A stretch of DNA of 64,000 bases from Phytopythium helicoides (taxonomy: Eukaryota > Oomycota > Peronosporomycetes > Pythiales > Pythiaceae), in contig JANFNE010000006.1 in NCBI GenBank assembly GCA_024867545.1, forward strand, positions 1,683,585 through 1,747,584. The letters run 5' to 3'. This document shows positions 33,577 to 43,320 of the stretch, in pieces (positions within the stretch are counted from its first letter, which is position 1; each line of letters begins with the position of its first letter). Both the position numbers and the translations under genes were made by a program. The notes under the pieces were generated by a model. That model was not told where the DNA came from and did not search any database. It saw nothing but the letters and a program-made list of their open reading frames with translations.

Positions 33577-34320
33577 GAGTCGTCGGCGACCCTCCCGCGC
33601 GTGCGCGCTGCGGACACCAACCGAGCAGCGAAAGTGCTTTGCGCTCGGCTGCAGCGCACCACCGCCAGCTCTGCATATCCCCCCTTAGCCTTTTTTTTTA
33701 CAGTTGACAACCGCAACACACACACAAACGTGACTCATAGTGTTGGCCTACACCTGCTCGTTCGCTGATGCATTTGGTCGTGCTCAACTCCAAACTTCTC
33801 GAAGGTGAACCTGTTGACCCTTGAATCTTGAAGAGATGCATTTCATGAGATACGGCAACGCCAACCTCAGCTCGAGATGGCAGCAAAATACGTGGCCAAG
33901 GGGAAAAACTGCCGGGTCGTCCTTGTTGCCGTTGCAGCTCAACGACTCGGCGCCGGTGACACGTACGCGTTGCAGTAAGCCGTTGCTTCAGTTTCGAGCA
34001 GTAAAGAAGGTGACGTGCCGCGTCCCCATGTTTTTGCGCCGCTGAAGCGGACCTCCCTGCCGCGTCTCATGGTGCCCATCAGCAGATACGCAAGGATGCA
34101 AGTGGCGCCACCATCGAGGCTTCATCAAACTTCTTGTTGATTAGGCGGATGCTCGACATGAAAAATTCACTACGACGCTGAAGACAGACACACAGATTTG
34201 TGGTAGCAACACGCACAGCGGATGATGATGGTGGCCTCGCACGCACAACTCGTGTCCATGCAGCCACTGACTGCGCTTGACCCTCTTGCCGCTCCGTACC
34301 TCGCCGCGTATCTTCGAGGC
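33577..34320. other. Convergent intergenic region
   Basis: About 740 bases between two converging genes, with a poly-T tract at about 33691-33700 soon after the mitochondrial gene's stop, probably in its 3' UTR. No protein-like frame or RNA gene is visible. Confidence 0.4.
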
Positions 34321-37300
34321 TCAAAAGTGCAGATGGGTGATCGACTTGACGCGCTTGCGGTTGTACACGGGTTCAGCGCTCTCATCCTTGGCAGCGGGCG
34401 GTGAATTCGACGCAGCGCTGGCTTCGGTGGCCGCGGCCACGGAAGCCGCGCCAGCTGATGACACGGACGACGAAGATGCCGATCGTGGCGCCCCAGAGGA
34501 CTGCTGCGAGTGCGACTGCGGACGGGTCGGGTGAAGAAGGTCCGAGAACGGCAGAGGTGAGTGCTTCTCATTGGATTTGGTGGAGTTGGAGACATCCGAG
34601 ATGTACATGCGCAGAGTTTCCAGACGTACTTCAGGGACTCGCGGGGACTTGGGCGATGACAAGGGAGAGCCCGCAGGGTCTGGCTGTGGACCATCCTGGC
34701 TCTTGACGCTGCCGTCACTCTTGTTGGCCTCTTCTTCTTCCTCCATTTCTTCTTCCACCGTCTTCTCCACAAACCACTCAGTCTTGAGTTCAATGTCGGT
34801 ACGCACACTTGCAAGCGCTCCGAGCTGAGCAACCAGACGCGCGCGAATCTCCGGGTGCAGACCACTCTTGACGATCATTTTATGGTTGATATGCGCGGCG
34901 TGCGTCCCCGCAACAATGTCGCCGAGCCACTCAACAATCCGACGGAATTGAACGATGTCATCGTTGCAAATGTGACGGCGGAACAGTTCAAAGAGCTCCG
35001 GGAATTCGCCAAGAGATCGGTGCTTTTGCACAGCAATTTGCTCGATGCGACGACACATGTCGTTGCTCACCTCAAAGCCGTGGATACCAGCACCGTAGCA
35101 GGCATCGCACAGCTCAAAGTTTTCGCACGTGTTGCACTTCCAGCGGCCACCAACAATTGGGCTTTTACCACAGCCATCACACAGTGTGTCTTCGTGAACG
35201 TAGTTTCGTTGCGACCGACCCGTGAGTAGGCTCTTCACATCGTCGAATAGATTGGTCTTTGAACGCAATCGGCCGAACATCCCTCCACTCAACGGAGCGG
35301 CAGCAGTACTCGCTCCTCCATCGCTATGGCTTCCGTTGGACGAGTTTGGTGCGGTTGAAGTGGGGTCGAGCACAGCCTTGGACTCTGAGACGCTTGCACT
35401 CAGGTCAACAGGCTCAGAGGCGAAACGGTCTTTGCCAGGTACCAGCGTGCGGGCTCCATGGAGAACCGACGGACCTGCAACGTCGCCCTTTGGTCCAAAG
35501 AACAAGTGATCCTTGGCCCAGAGCTTGTCAGCTTTGTGAGTAGCCAGCGCCGAGTCTTCCGCTTTGCCATCAACAGCTTGTTCTACAACGTCGTAAGTAG
35601 GAGTAGCCTCGACATGCACCGTGTCCTTATTCTTTGGCACCAATGTAATCTTCAAATCGGATACCTTGACGAACCGCGTGCGCACAAAAGAATGCACCTC
35701 AAGATCGTGACGGTTCTTCAGCAGGGGAACGATAAGACGCCGCATGTCACGATTGAGACTGTCGCTTACACTTTCAATCGAGATTTCTGGGTGGAAGTTG
35801 GATCGTATATCACGCCCCTCGAGCACAAATCCAAGCCACTTGGAAAGCTTCTCACGCCCCTTTTCAGGCATACTCGCGATCAGGCGCTTGACCACAGGGG
35901 ATTCCATGTCGATTGGCGCTACTGGGAAAACCTCTTCGTCAACCGTCCAGCTGTCAGCGGATGTAGCGGAGCTCACGATGCGAGGACGCTGCTGCTGATC
36001 GTTTGCACCGCCCTTTGCAGGCGGTGGCACGCCCATACTTGCACCGCCACCCCGCACAGACTTGAGCATCGTAGACTTGTGCAGAAGAGAGTCCAGTTGC
36101 GCAGACTTGTCCTCTTTTTCTGAGATCTCCATGAACCCTCGAATGTGAGCGTCGTACTCTCGAACACGCTCCTGGAGAGCATCCAGTTCACGGTCATAGA
36201 AGTTGCGGCAATTCACCAACTGCTCCGATAGTTCATGAATGCGCTTCGTGCATAGCTCAACCTCGAGCGCTTTCGCCTGGAACTGTTGGCGTAGCAGTTC
36301 GTTTTCGAAGAGTGCCGAACTGTCAGCGCGCGATCTCTCCGGTGCTGAAGCAGCCGAGCCAAAGATATCTGGCACTCCAGTATCGGTCACTGCATTGCCT
36401 TCTGCAATCGCAGGCTGTTGCTCCAACGACGAAGCTTGCTTCTTCTTCTTGCGTTGTTCCAGCAACTCGTTCAGATCAGCTAACTGCTTCACCTTTGCAT
36501 TCAATTCGTCTTCAACAAAAGCAAGCTTCTTGGCCACATCTTCATTTCGACTTGCAGCAGCCTCCAGCTCCGTCGACTTCTGCTGGAGTGTCTTGTTCTC
36601 GCTTTCAAGCTCGGAGCAGCGTTCCTCGAGACTGAGCATCTCGGCAGCCTTGGATGCTTGCTCGTCTTCCAGCTGCTCAATTTTGGATCGGAATTCCTGA
36701 AGTCGGGCCTCATCCAACTCAGGTGAGTTCTCTTGGCTTGGGGCATTTTCGCCACGGAGTTCTAGAATCTGCGCTTCCAAGGCTGCAATGCGCTTGTCCT
36801 TCTCCGCGACAAGCACCTTGAACTCTGCCACAGTTCGCTCTTCGTTAACAGTTGGCTTATTCTTGATGTTCTTGGCACGCGCACCAAAGCGCAACGTCGA
36901 TACTGTCTCTTCAGCGTTATAGCTGCTCGAGCTGGCGCAGACCAGCAAGGTCGTCTGAGAATTACCTCCAAGCGAGTCTTGCAGCAGCCGCGTGAGCTTC
37001 GAGTCACGATACGGGACGTGTGCGTTGGCTTGACCACTGGTGAGTGCATTCATGACGCCTCCAAGTGCTGAGAGCGACTTGTTGATGTGCTGGGCCTCCT
37101 TGAGCGTCTGTCCCTTGGCTTGAGTCTTGCCAACCTTCTCCGAGCCCGCCAAGTCCACCAAGAAGAGCTTACCGGACTTGGTTGCTCCGGTAGTGCTATT
37201 TCGCTGCTCAATGGTAATGATGAACACCGAGTGACTGCGGCTCGAGTCGCTGTTCATGCGCGTGGACGAGATGACGCGGTTGGCACCTCCGAGGCGCATG

Positions 37301-37869
37301 ACGGCCATCATCTCGTCCGCAGATGCGCAGCAGACCTCCTTTGCCCCGGCGATCCAAACTCCTCGCTCTCTGCTCTCACGGACGTTGAGGTTGTTGGCGG
37401 CAGGGTTTAGCAGGTCTCTGATCTTTTCAAGGTAGATCTCGACATACGAGACGCGCACGATGAACTCGAGCTCGGCCTGCATGTGGTCGATGCCGTCAAA
37501 GACGTCTCCCATGACTCTGGGGATGATGCCCGCGAACTCCTCGTCACCTGGCACGCCCTCCATCGAGAATGTCTTGCCCGTGCCCGTCTGGCCGTACACA
37601 AAGCACGTGCAGTTGTAGCCCTGCAGCGCGGCGTGCACCAGCGGCCTGGCCGTGGCATCGTACACCTCTCGCTGCGAGGCCCTGGGCCCGAACACCTGGT
37701 CGAACGTGAACGTGAGCGGCTCGCCGCCCCTGCTGTCCACCGCCGCCGACTGCGCCGCGGCGTCCAGCCGCACGCACTCGACCGCCTGCTGCTTGAGCTC
37801 CAGCTTGTTCTGGGGCCGGAAGCGCGCGCACACGCGCACGCCCGCGCGCGAGTCGCTCGGCGCGCCCAT
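34321..37869 (-). CDS. N-terminal kinesin motor with C-terminal ZZ zinc finger
   Basis: A single exon of 1182 aa from ATG 37869; the frame continues to 38028 (1235 aa), but motor-like sequence starts right after Met 37869 (AGVRVCARFRPQN). The motor has GQTGTGKT near residue 92, switch I NSDSSRSHS, switch II DLAGSE and HVPYRDSKLTRLLQDSLGG, then a neck region. This N-terminal plan is conventional-kinesin-like, so plus-end movement is expected. A coiled coil of about 200 residues follows, then a globular region rich in conserved hydrophobics (KWLGFVLEGRDI). A ZZ-type zinc finger lies near 893-935 (C-D-x-C-x9-W-K-C-x2-C-x4-L-C-x2-C). A helical region and a disordered Ser/Pro/acidic tail end the protein. 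ZZ fingers bind protein tails such as N-degrons or histones, so here it may select cargo. Confidence 0.92.
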   Translation of the reverse strand: MGAPSDSRAGVRVCARFRPQNKLELKQQAVECVRLDAAAQSAAVDSRGGEPLTFTFDQVFGPRASQREVYDATARPLVHAALQGYNCTCFVYGQTGTGKTFSMEGVPGDEEFAGIIPRVMGDVFDGIDHMQAELEFIVRVSYVEIYLEKIRDLLNPAANNLNVRESRERGVWIAGAKEVCCASADEMMAVMRLGGANRVISSTRMNSDSSRSHSVFIITIEQRNSTTGATKSGKLFLVDLAGSEKVGKTQAKGQTLKEAQHINKSLSALGGVMNALTSGQANAHVPYRDSKLTRLLQDSLGGNSQTTLLVCASSSSYNAEETVSTLRFGARAKNIKNKPTVNEERTVAEFKVLVAEKDKRIAALEAQILELRGENAPSQENSPELDEARLQEFRSKIEQLEDEQASKAAEMLSLEERCSELESENKTLQQKSTELEAAASRNEDVAKKLAFVEDELNAKVKQLADLNELLEQRKKKKQASSLEQQPAIAEGNAVTDTGVPDIFGSAASAPERSRADSSALFENELLRQQFQAKALEVELCTKRIHELSEQLVNCRNFYDRELDALQERVREYDAHIRGFMEISEKEDKSAQLDSLLHKSTMLKSVRGGGASMGVPPPAKGGANDQQQRPRIVSSATSADSWTVDEEVFPVAPIDMESPVVKRLIASMPEKGREKLSKWLGFVLEGRDIRSNFHPEISIESVSDSLNRDMRRLIVPLLKNRHDLEVHSFVRTRFVKVSDLKITLVPKNKDTVHVEATPTYDVVEQAVDGKAEDSALATHKADKLWAKDHLFFGPKGDVAGPSVLHGARTLVPGKDRFASEPVDLSASVSESKAVLDPTSTAPNSSNGSHSDGGASTAAAPLSGGMFGRLRSKTNLFDDVKSLLTGRSQRNYVHEDTLCDGCGKSPIVGGRWKCNTCENFELCDACYGAGIHGFEVSNDMCRRIEQIAVQKHRSLGEFPELFELFRRHICNDDIVQFRRIVEWLGDIVAGTHAAHINHKMIVKSGLHPEIRARLVAQLGALASVRTDIELKTEWFVEKTVEEEMEEEEEANKSDGSVKSQDGPQPDPAGSPLSSPKSPRVPEVRLETLRMYISDVSNSTKSNEKHSPLPFSDLLHPTRPQSHSQQSSGAPRSASSSSVSSAGAASVAAATEASAASNSPPAAKDESAEPVYNRKRVKSITHLHF

Positions 37870-38153
37870 CGGCTCGTCGTCTGGCGCTTCTGCTGGCTGC
37901 GGTGGCCGCTTGGGGCCCGTGGAGCGCGCGGAGAGCGGCAGGAGTGTGGCTGCCCGGCGGGAAGCTTGGGAATGCTGGAAACTGCGCGTTGACGCACAGG
38001 TCGGTGGCTGGGAGGCACTCTGCGCCACCGACAGCTACGCAGATGGAGACTGCAGCCACAGACGCGATTTTTGGATGAGTGGGTGACGGCGGAAGGTAGC
38101 CATGTGCAGCTTCAAGATGGAACGGTCGACGCGAAAATGCGCGTGACACTGTT

Positions 38154-40676
38154 ATGGCGCTATATTTGTCGTGTCGAGGGTCACCACAGCAAGCCCCGAT
38201 TCGGATCAAGCCAATGGGGAACCTTCAGGACGCCTCCCGGGCGAATGGACCAGCAAGAGCCATGCTGGTCGCCGTAAGAGAACCTCGTGGGCGTCGGCAA
38301 CTGTGGCGCATCATCAAGGCGAGCGCAGTCGGGTTCTTGCACACATTCGGACTTTTAGGGCCTCTCCTGCTCGGCATTATCGCCATCTGCATCGTCTGGA
38401 CCTCATTCCTGATTGTTCTCACGCTGCGACCGAACGAGACGGCCAACTTCATAATGGACACCGGGAGATTCGATGATGGAGAATTCTGGCAGATAGTTGA
38501 AAGTGGTAGCAACGTGCGAGTGACTGCAATAACCGCATTGGTCGTAGTAAATTTCTACTTCACCTTCGTCCTGGTGAAGATGCTTAGACGGAAGCGGAAG
38601 TGTGACAGCGCAGCAAACAACCGAGCAGCCAAACTGCGTCAGTGGATTACACTTTGTGCTCGAAAGATGCCGATTAGGGCGTCTCAAGTAGCATGTGTTG
38701 CCAAATTCTGGACCGAGCTAACGTCCCTATCGGGACAGTATCGCAAATATTGGGTGAGTTGCTGCAGATTGGGATTCTGTGAGAGCGGTACGGCAATCTC
38801 ACAACTGTAGTGGTGCAGAATGCCATCCTCAAGATTGCTGACCTTAGCATGCAGTCAATGCAGCTTCACCAAGGACTGGAAGCTGGGTTCCCAACCACTT
38901 TGGTGCGAGGATATACTATCTTTATTGCCATGAACTCTGTCAGTGTTGCGCTTGGCATCCTGCTGCGACGTCACTCAGCCATGGCGGAGATAATGGTGGA
39001 TACCATGTAAGTGAAGCATCAACCTTTTCTTCACTAAGTGCTACTCCTACTGTGATAACTCGTAACTTGACAGTACAATCTGTATCCGCAGGTTTGACCT
39101 CGTTGCCGCAATCGGCTACCCTATCTGGATTCTCGTATACAGCTATGTGAATTTTGACTTCGACCGCCAAGGCTTTCAAATCAACGTCAGCACGTTTCCG
39201 CCTGGTACCTTTGAAACAGTTGCGCGCATTTACGCAAGTCCTTCCGAGATCGCCTTTTTTCGCACCTGTTTCGACTCTCTCCGATTTTTAACTCTTGGTA
39301 ATCTGGTGATGCGTGTAGGCCTCAACCTGACGCTGTGTCACCGATTTTCATCGATCGTGGATTTCATCGCTCGATCACCAGTTCTACGGAAACGATCAAT
39401 TTGGCCAGTAATGAACGTACCATCAGCGTCGCGCACAGATATGAAAATTCAGCAAGCTCCTGTACAGTATCCCGTACCAAAGATGATTGCACTAGTATTC
39501 ATTGCATTTAGTGCTGGTCTCATGGTTTGCGTGGAAGCATCGATCGTTGCATCAGCTACTGCATGTCGAGCATATTCTCAATGCGCGGTATATGCATATC
39601 GCTGGAACAAGCGCAGTGCTTCATGTCCGTGCCTGGTACTGATCGACCTTGATCGGACTCCACGAACATTAGAAGAATGGTATAACCCTGTAGATCTCAC
39701 CTCGGTTGTAAAAGCTCTTGCAGCCTCGGGTGACCTGCAGGTTGTACATATCATCAACCGAGCACTTCCCCAATGGCCAGAGGAGCTACGGAGATGTCGG
39801 GGTTTACAGTATATGTAAGTAACTCGCACATTTCTGTGAGAGTACATACGCTTTCTTCTTACGCTATGTCTGATTAGGCTGCTACTCTACACCGGAATTG
39901 AGTCGCTACCATCGTGGGCCAAAGAATTTCGCGCATTACAAGTAATCCAACTCGAAGGGAAAGAGCTTTTCTACAATCTCAAAAGTCTACCAAGTGATCT
40001 TTTCTCCGATATGCCTGAGTTGACATATCTCCATATCGGCGTGCACGAGAACCTTCGTAAATTACCAGCACTCTCAGGAGTCCCACGCATGCGTAGTCTC
40101 ACAGTAGCCCGTATGTTTGCGCTCGAGGAACTTCCTGAACTCGACAAGGTTCCGAATTTGCGTCGTCTGAATATTGTTCACCTGCCCAGGGTCCAAGTGC
40201 TACCTGATCTTTCAAACCTAAAGCATCTGGTACACGTTACCTCATATCGACGAAGTGCGTACTGCTGTGACGGGTTCCTCGGCACATGCAATCCGCAAAG
40301 TCCAATGTGCATTGCGAACCCAAATCTTGGCATTCCAGCATTTCATTGTATCGACAGTCGAGCTACTGCAGGGACACTTGCCGTAGTATCGGCGTTTTCA
40401 CAAACATTCTGCATTGAAACCCCTCTCGATGCAGTAAACGCAACAGACGCACTAACTCCAGCGGCAGTTGAAGCGTGTGGTGGTGTTCCATTTCGATGGT
40501 GCGAGTATCCACCTGGATCTGGCCTTATCGGCATTTGCTACTATAATCGTCTGCAGGTACTTTCCTGTACTACCGACCCTAACGCCATTCGCCTTCGTAG
40601 AGCTTACATTGCTGCGGGATTGGATCCTCCATGCGATCCAGTGGAGGAAGCGTGGTTGGGTTGTAGGCAATCCTAA
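38154..40676 (+). CDS. Leucine-rich multi-pass membrane protein of the WLGC type
   Basis: Four exons: 38154-38753, 38819-39006, 39092-39814 and 39878-40676. Introns are 65, 85 and 63 bp; about 769 aa. In-frame ATGs at 38214 and 38262 are alternative starts. The N-terminal half holds several hydrophobic segments: around residues 60-85 (LGPLLLGIIAICIVWTSFLIV), at 120-140, and at least three more before residue 450. Leucine-rich repeat sequence follows (LQVVHIINRALPQWPEEL, LTYLHIGVHENLRKLPAL, LRRLNIVHLPRVQVLPDLSN). The C-terminus is Cys-rich and ends in PCDPVEEAWLGCRQ, the signature I associate with the oomycete 'WLGC' family. This combination suggests a surface or endomembrane receptor-like protein; no kinase domain is attached and the ligand is unknown. 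The start is close to the divergent kinesin gene, so a shared promoter is likely. Confidence 0.82.
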
Positions 40677-40699
40677 GCTCATTTTTTTTTTTTTGGTTA

Positions 40700-40719
40700 A
40701 TGGCCGGGGTACCCGGCAT
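40700..40719 (+). repeat. Left inverted repeat, self-complementary
   Basis: Contains GCCGGG-GTA-CCCGGC, a perfect 6-bp stem with a 3-nt loop, so this end can also fold on itself. It matches the right end in inverted orientation except for one substitution and a 2-bp gap. Confidence 0.65.
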
Positions 40720-41174
40720 TGGCGCTGTGGTAGATGGCCACAAAAACCTCCACTTCTACATTCACCTTTCTCATCACAACGATCGACGTAAACTCTCACT
40801 CAACCGGAAAAAGTGGAAAAGGAGACGTGAAACTAAATAAACCTGTCGTTACGGTACTGCCCAATTGACAAGCTGGCAGCGCAGTTCATCAGCTTCAAGC
40901 GGTTGCGCGATGCCCTTCCCCAGCGATGACAACAGCACTGCATGGACACTTCGTATTGCTTGTTGAAGATGCCATAGGAAGGATCTCCAGAGCTCCACCA
41001 TGAGCCACGGCAAGCTAATAAAGCGGCCTTTGCAGCTCTGCCTGCATACACGTAAACGGTCATGATGTGACAATAGCATGTTTTGAATTGCCAAGCGCCC
41101 ACTCGCTCTCGAACGGCAACGAACGAAAGCGGCTGCCGACCCTGATCTCCCTACTCACAGTGTAATTTGCCACC

Positions 41175-43154
41175 ATGGCAAACAAGCGCGCTCGATCGGG
41201 CACGGAGGGCGATCCAGGTCCCCGGCGAGGCAGGTCCAAGACCAGGCAAGCTGCCGCAGGGCTATGCAGATCCACAACGAGTAGAGCTGCTTCCGCAGCT
41301 CGTCGAGGTCGGTCCAAGACAACACGTGCAGCTGGTCCGACGTCAGGCGATGCTAGATCTAAAAGGAAGAAGCGCAGTGCAGAACCACGCAAGAGTCAGT
41401 CAAAGAGGCGACGAGCCGAAGTCGAAGCTCGTGACGCAGCTAACGCCAAATCCTCGCTTGTGTGCGTCAAGACGTCGCTCAAGGCGTTTTGCAAGAGCGA
41501 TGAGGCCATGACTTTGCCGTGGGAGTCCGTGCTGGCGGATATGGACCAGGCCGTGCTGGAGGCTTACGTCCTCGCCAACATCCACGCCGTGCGGATGTGT
41601 CAGCTGGGCGATGCAGTGGAGCCACTCAACCAGGTCTTCTTCTACAGATGCCTATCGTGTGTTTGCAACGCCAACTCCACACTCGGGTCTCCTGCATTCC
41701 AGCAATCAGTCACGCTGTACAACACTTGGCGAGGTGAGGACGCTCGACGTGCAAGCAACCGGCAGATTACCGCTGGGTGGCAGCAGAACGCAGCCCAAAT
41801 GATGGCCACTAACACCAAGAACGCGATCGTACGCAACTTCTACCGTCGCTTTCACCGTCACATCAAGCGGGTCTATGACATGAATGGTGCTGAGGCCTAC
41901 GTCATGATCAAGAGCATCCTGGACCCTGTCTACAACGGCAACGATACCGAGGTGCAGGCTTGGCGAGAGCAGATCCCGCGCAACGAGAGCGGCTACTTGT
42001 CCGATGAGGCTAACAGACTGCTTCCTCTCACCTACATGATTCTGACCGACATTGAAGAGAGGAATCGCCGGTTTCAGCATCGACAGGACATCCCAGAGGT
42101 CCGCACTTTCAGTCTCCTGCCGACAAAGAATGGGTTCAAGTGCTCACACTTCAAGATGTGCAAGACGGCGCTCCGCAGCCAACTTCTACGTGCTGGTGTT
42201 CGCGTGCCTCCTCAAGGCGACGATTGGAATGCTGTCGCAGACGATTGGTGGCACAGTCTCTTCAATATCGAGAAGTTTGAAACAGCCAACAAGAAGTTCG
42301 CAGGAGAGATCGTGACGGACGGAAAGGCTGTCAGTATTGTCATGCGGAAAACCCATCCGGCGACAGACCGCCCACTTCGGGAAGAAGACTACGATGTCAT
42401 GTGGGGCCTAGATCCTGGCAGACGAGATCTGTTTGTAGCAACCAACCAGGATGGCGAGACTATCCACTGCTCTACTCGTGAGTTCTACGAGGATGCTCGC
42501 TACCACAAGAGCAACCAGAAAATAGCTTGCTGGAAGGAGCGGCGTCCCGACATTTTGGCGGCCGAGCGTCAGATGCCGTCGAAGAAGACCGCGTCGCTCG
42601 AGTTGCTGGAAACGTACACACGATACGTTATTCCACATATGGAGAATCTGCTAGGATTTTCACGGACGAAGGGATTCCGCAACCTGCGTTTTGGACGGTA
42701 CATCTTTGCGCAGAAAAAGCTTCATGAACTATGTCGGAGACTGACCGAGCAAGCAGGCAGGCGAACGGTGGTTGGATTTGGAGATTGGAGCAATACCGAT
42801 TACTCTGGACTCATCAAGAAGTGCCCCGCGGGGCCGGTCAAAAGACTGGAGCACACGTTGAGAAACTACTGTCGTGTACAACCAATTGATGAGTTTCGCA
42901 CCAGCAAGCTTCACTCACGTTGCCACCGGCAGCTAGAATACCAGTACAGTCTCCGACTCTGCAAGGTCAAGAACAGCACGGACAAGGAATGGCGGACGTG
43001 CAAGGTTTATAGTGTGCTCCATTGTCGATCCAATGGCTGTTTTGGTACTACTGTGAACCGCGACGTCAACGCCTCGAAGAACATGCTCATGCTCCTCCTC
43101 AACATGCTCCGTGGTCAACCAAGACCTACCGTTTTCTGTCGAGCGCCAACTTAA
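41175..43154 (+). CDS. Fanzor: TnpB-like RNA-guided endonuclease homologue
   Basis: An intronless gene of 659 aa with a strong start context (CCACCATGG). The N-terminal 85 residues are very basic, with two similar RRGRSKT units and an NLS-like KRKKRS...KSQSKRRR. The middle is the helical recognition/wedge region expected in TnpB relatives. The RuvC core follows. Motif I is WGLDPGRRDLF with Asp413. At the RuvC-II position is GFGDWSN, where Asp537 stands in place of the usual Glu. Glu573 (DEFRTSK) lies 36 residues later, at the site of the alternative catalytic Glu reported for Fanzors. Motif III is NRDVNASKNM with Asp630. A zinc-knuckle insert has His580/Cys583 and Cys617/Cys622. All parts are intact, so activity is plausible. 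Fanzors use an RNA from the element's 3' flank to direct DNA cleavage; this has not been shown for this protein. Confidence 0.93.
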   Translation: MANKRARSGTEGDPGPRRGRSKTRQAAAGLCRSTTSRAASAARRGRSKTTRAAGPTSGDARSKRKKRSAEPRKSQSKRRRAEVEARDAANAKSSLVCVKTSLKAFCKSDEAMTLPWESVLADMDQAVLEAYVLANIHAVRMCQLGDAVEPLNQVFFYRCLSCVCNANSTLGSPAFQQSVTLYNTWRGEDARRASNRQITAGWQQNAAQMMATNTKNAIVRNFYRRFHRHIKRVYDMNGAEAYVMIKSILDPVYNGNDTEVQAWREQIPRNESGYLSDEANRLLPLTYMILTDIEERNRRFQHRQDIPEVRTFSLLPTKNGFKCSHFKMCKTALRSQLLRAGVRVPPQGDDWNAVADDWWHSLFNIEKFETANKKFAGEIVTDGKAVSIVMRKTHPATDRPLREEDYDVMWGLDPGRRDLFVATNQDGETIHCSTREFYEDARYHKSNQKIACWKERRPDILAAERQMPSKKTASLELLETYTRYVIPHMENLLGFSRTKGFRNLRFGRYIFAQKKLHELCRRLTEQAGRRTVVGFGDWSNTDYSGLIKKCPAGPVKRLEHTLRNYCRVQPIDEFRTSKLHSRCHRQLEYQYSLRLCKVKNSTDKEWRTCKVYSVLHCRSNGCFGTTVNRDVNASKNMLMLLLNMLRGQPRPTVFCRAPT

Positions 43155-43298
43155 CACATCAGGGGCCACAAAGTGTCTGCAGGTGCGCTCAGCGTTGCCC
43201 GCAGATAGCACTGTATACTCAGGCATTGTTGCATTTTGACTGGGTTCCATTCCCAGCCATCGTCTTTTATCGTAGGATGCCGGGTTTACCACGGCCAT
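43155..43298 (+). ncRNA. Candidate guide-RNA (omega/fRNA-like) region of the Fanzor
   Basis: In TnpB and Fanzor systems the guide RNA is transcribed from the 3' end of the gene through the right end of the element. Here that interval is about 145 bp. It contains a small hairpin (CTGGG at 43240-43244 pairing with CCCAG at 43252-43256) and then the palindromic right repeat. No promoter is recognised. This is positional inference plus a short stem, not proof of an RNA. Confidence 0.35.
43277..43298 (-). repeat. Right inverted repeat, imperfectly self-complementary
   Basis: Counterpart of the repeat at 40700-40719. On the plus strand it begins ATGCCGGG and ends ACGGCCAT. It is followed outside by a further palindrome, CGAGCCGAAGGCGAG-like, at about 43304-43318, which has no counterpart on the left. 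Confidence 0.6.
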
Positions 43299-43320
43299 AC
43301 CCGCGAGCCGAAGGCGAGTG

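Larger units (their letters stand above)
40700..43298 (+). mobile_element. Fanzor-bearing element bounded by imperfect inverted repeats
   Basis: A 2.6-kb unit containing one gene, a complete Fanzor. At both ends lies a related 20-22-bp sequence in inverted orientation. From the outside in, the left end reads ATGGCCGGGGTA then CCCGGCAT, and the right end (minus strand) reads ATGGCCGTGGTA, two extra A, then CCCGGCAT. Further in, both ends carry GATGGC[CT] after a gap of 13-15 bp. No target-site duplication is obvious, and no transposase is encoded, so mobility would need a helper or a lost gene. It lies 24 bp past the stop of the WLGC gene and 23 bp from the stop of the IQ gene, neatly between convergent genes. 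The exact ends are inferred. Confidence 0.6.

Noticed and set aside
40699..43300. Helitron as the carrier of the Fanzor
   Set aside because: No Rep/helicase gene is present, and no 5' TC with 3' CTRR plus hairpin arrangement was found. The ends are inverted repeats instead.
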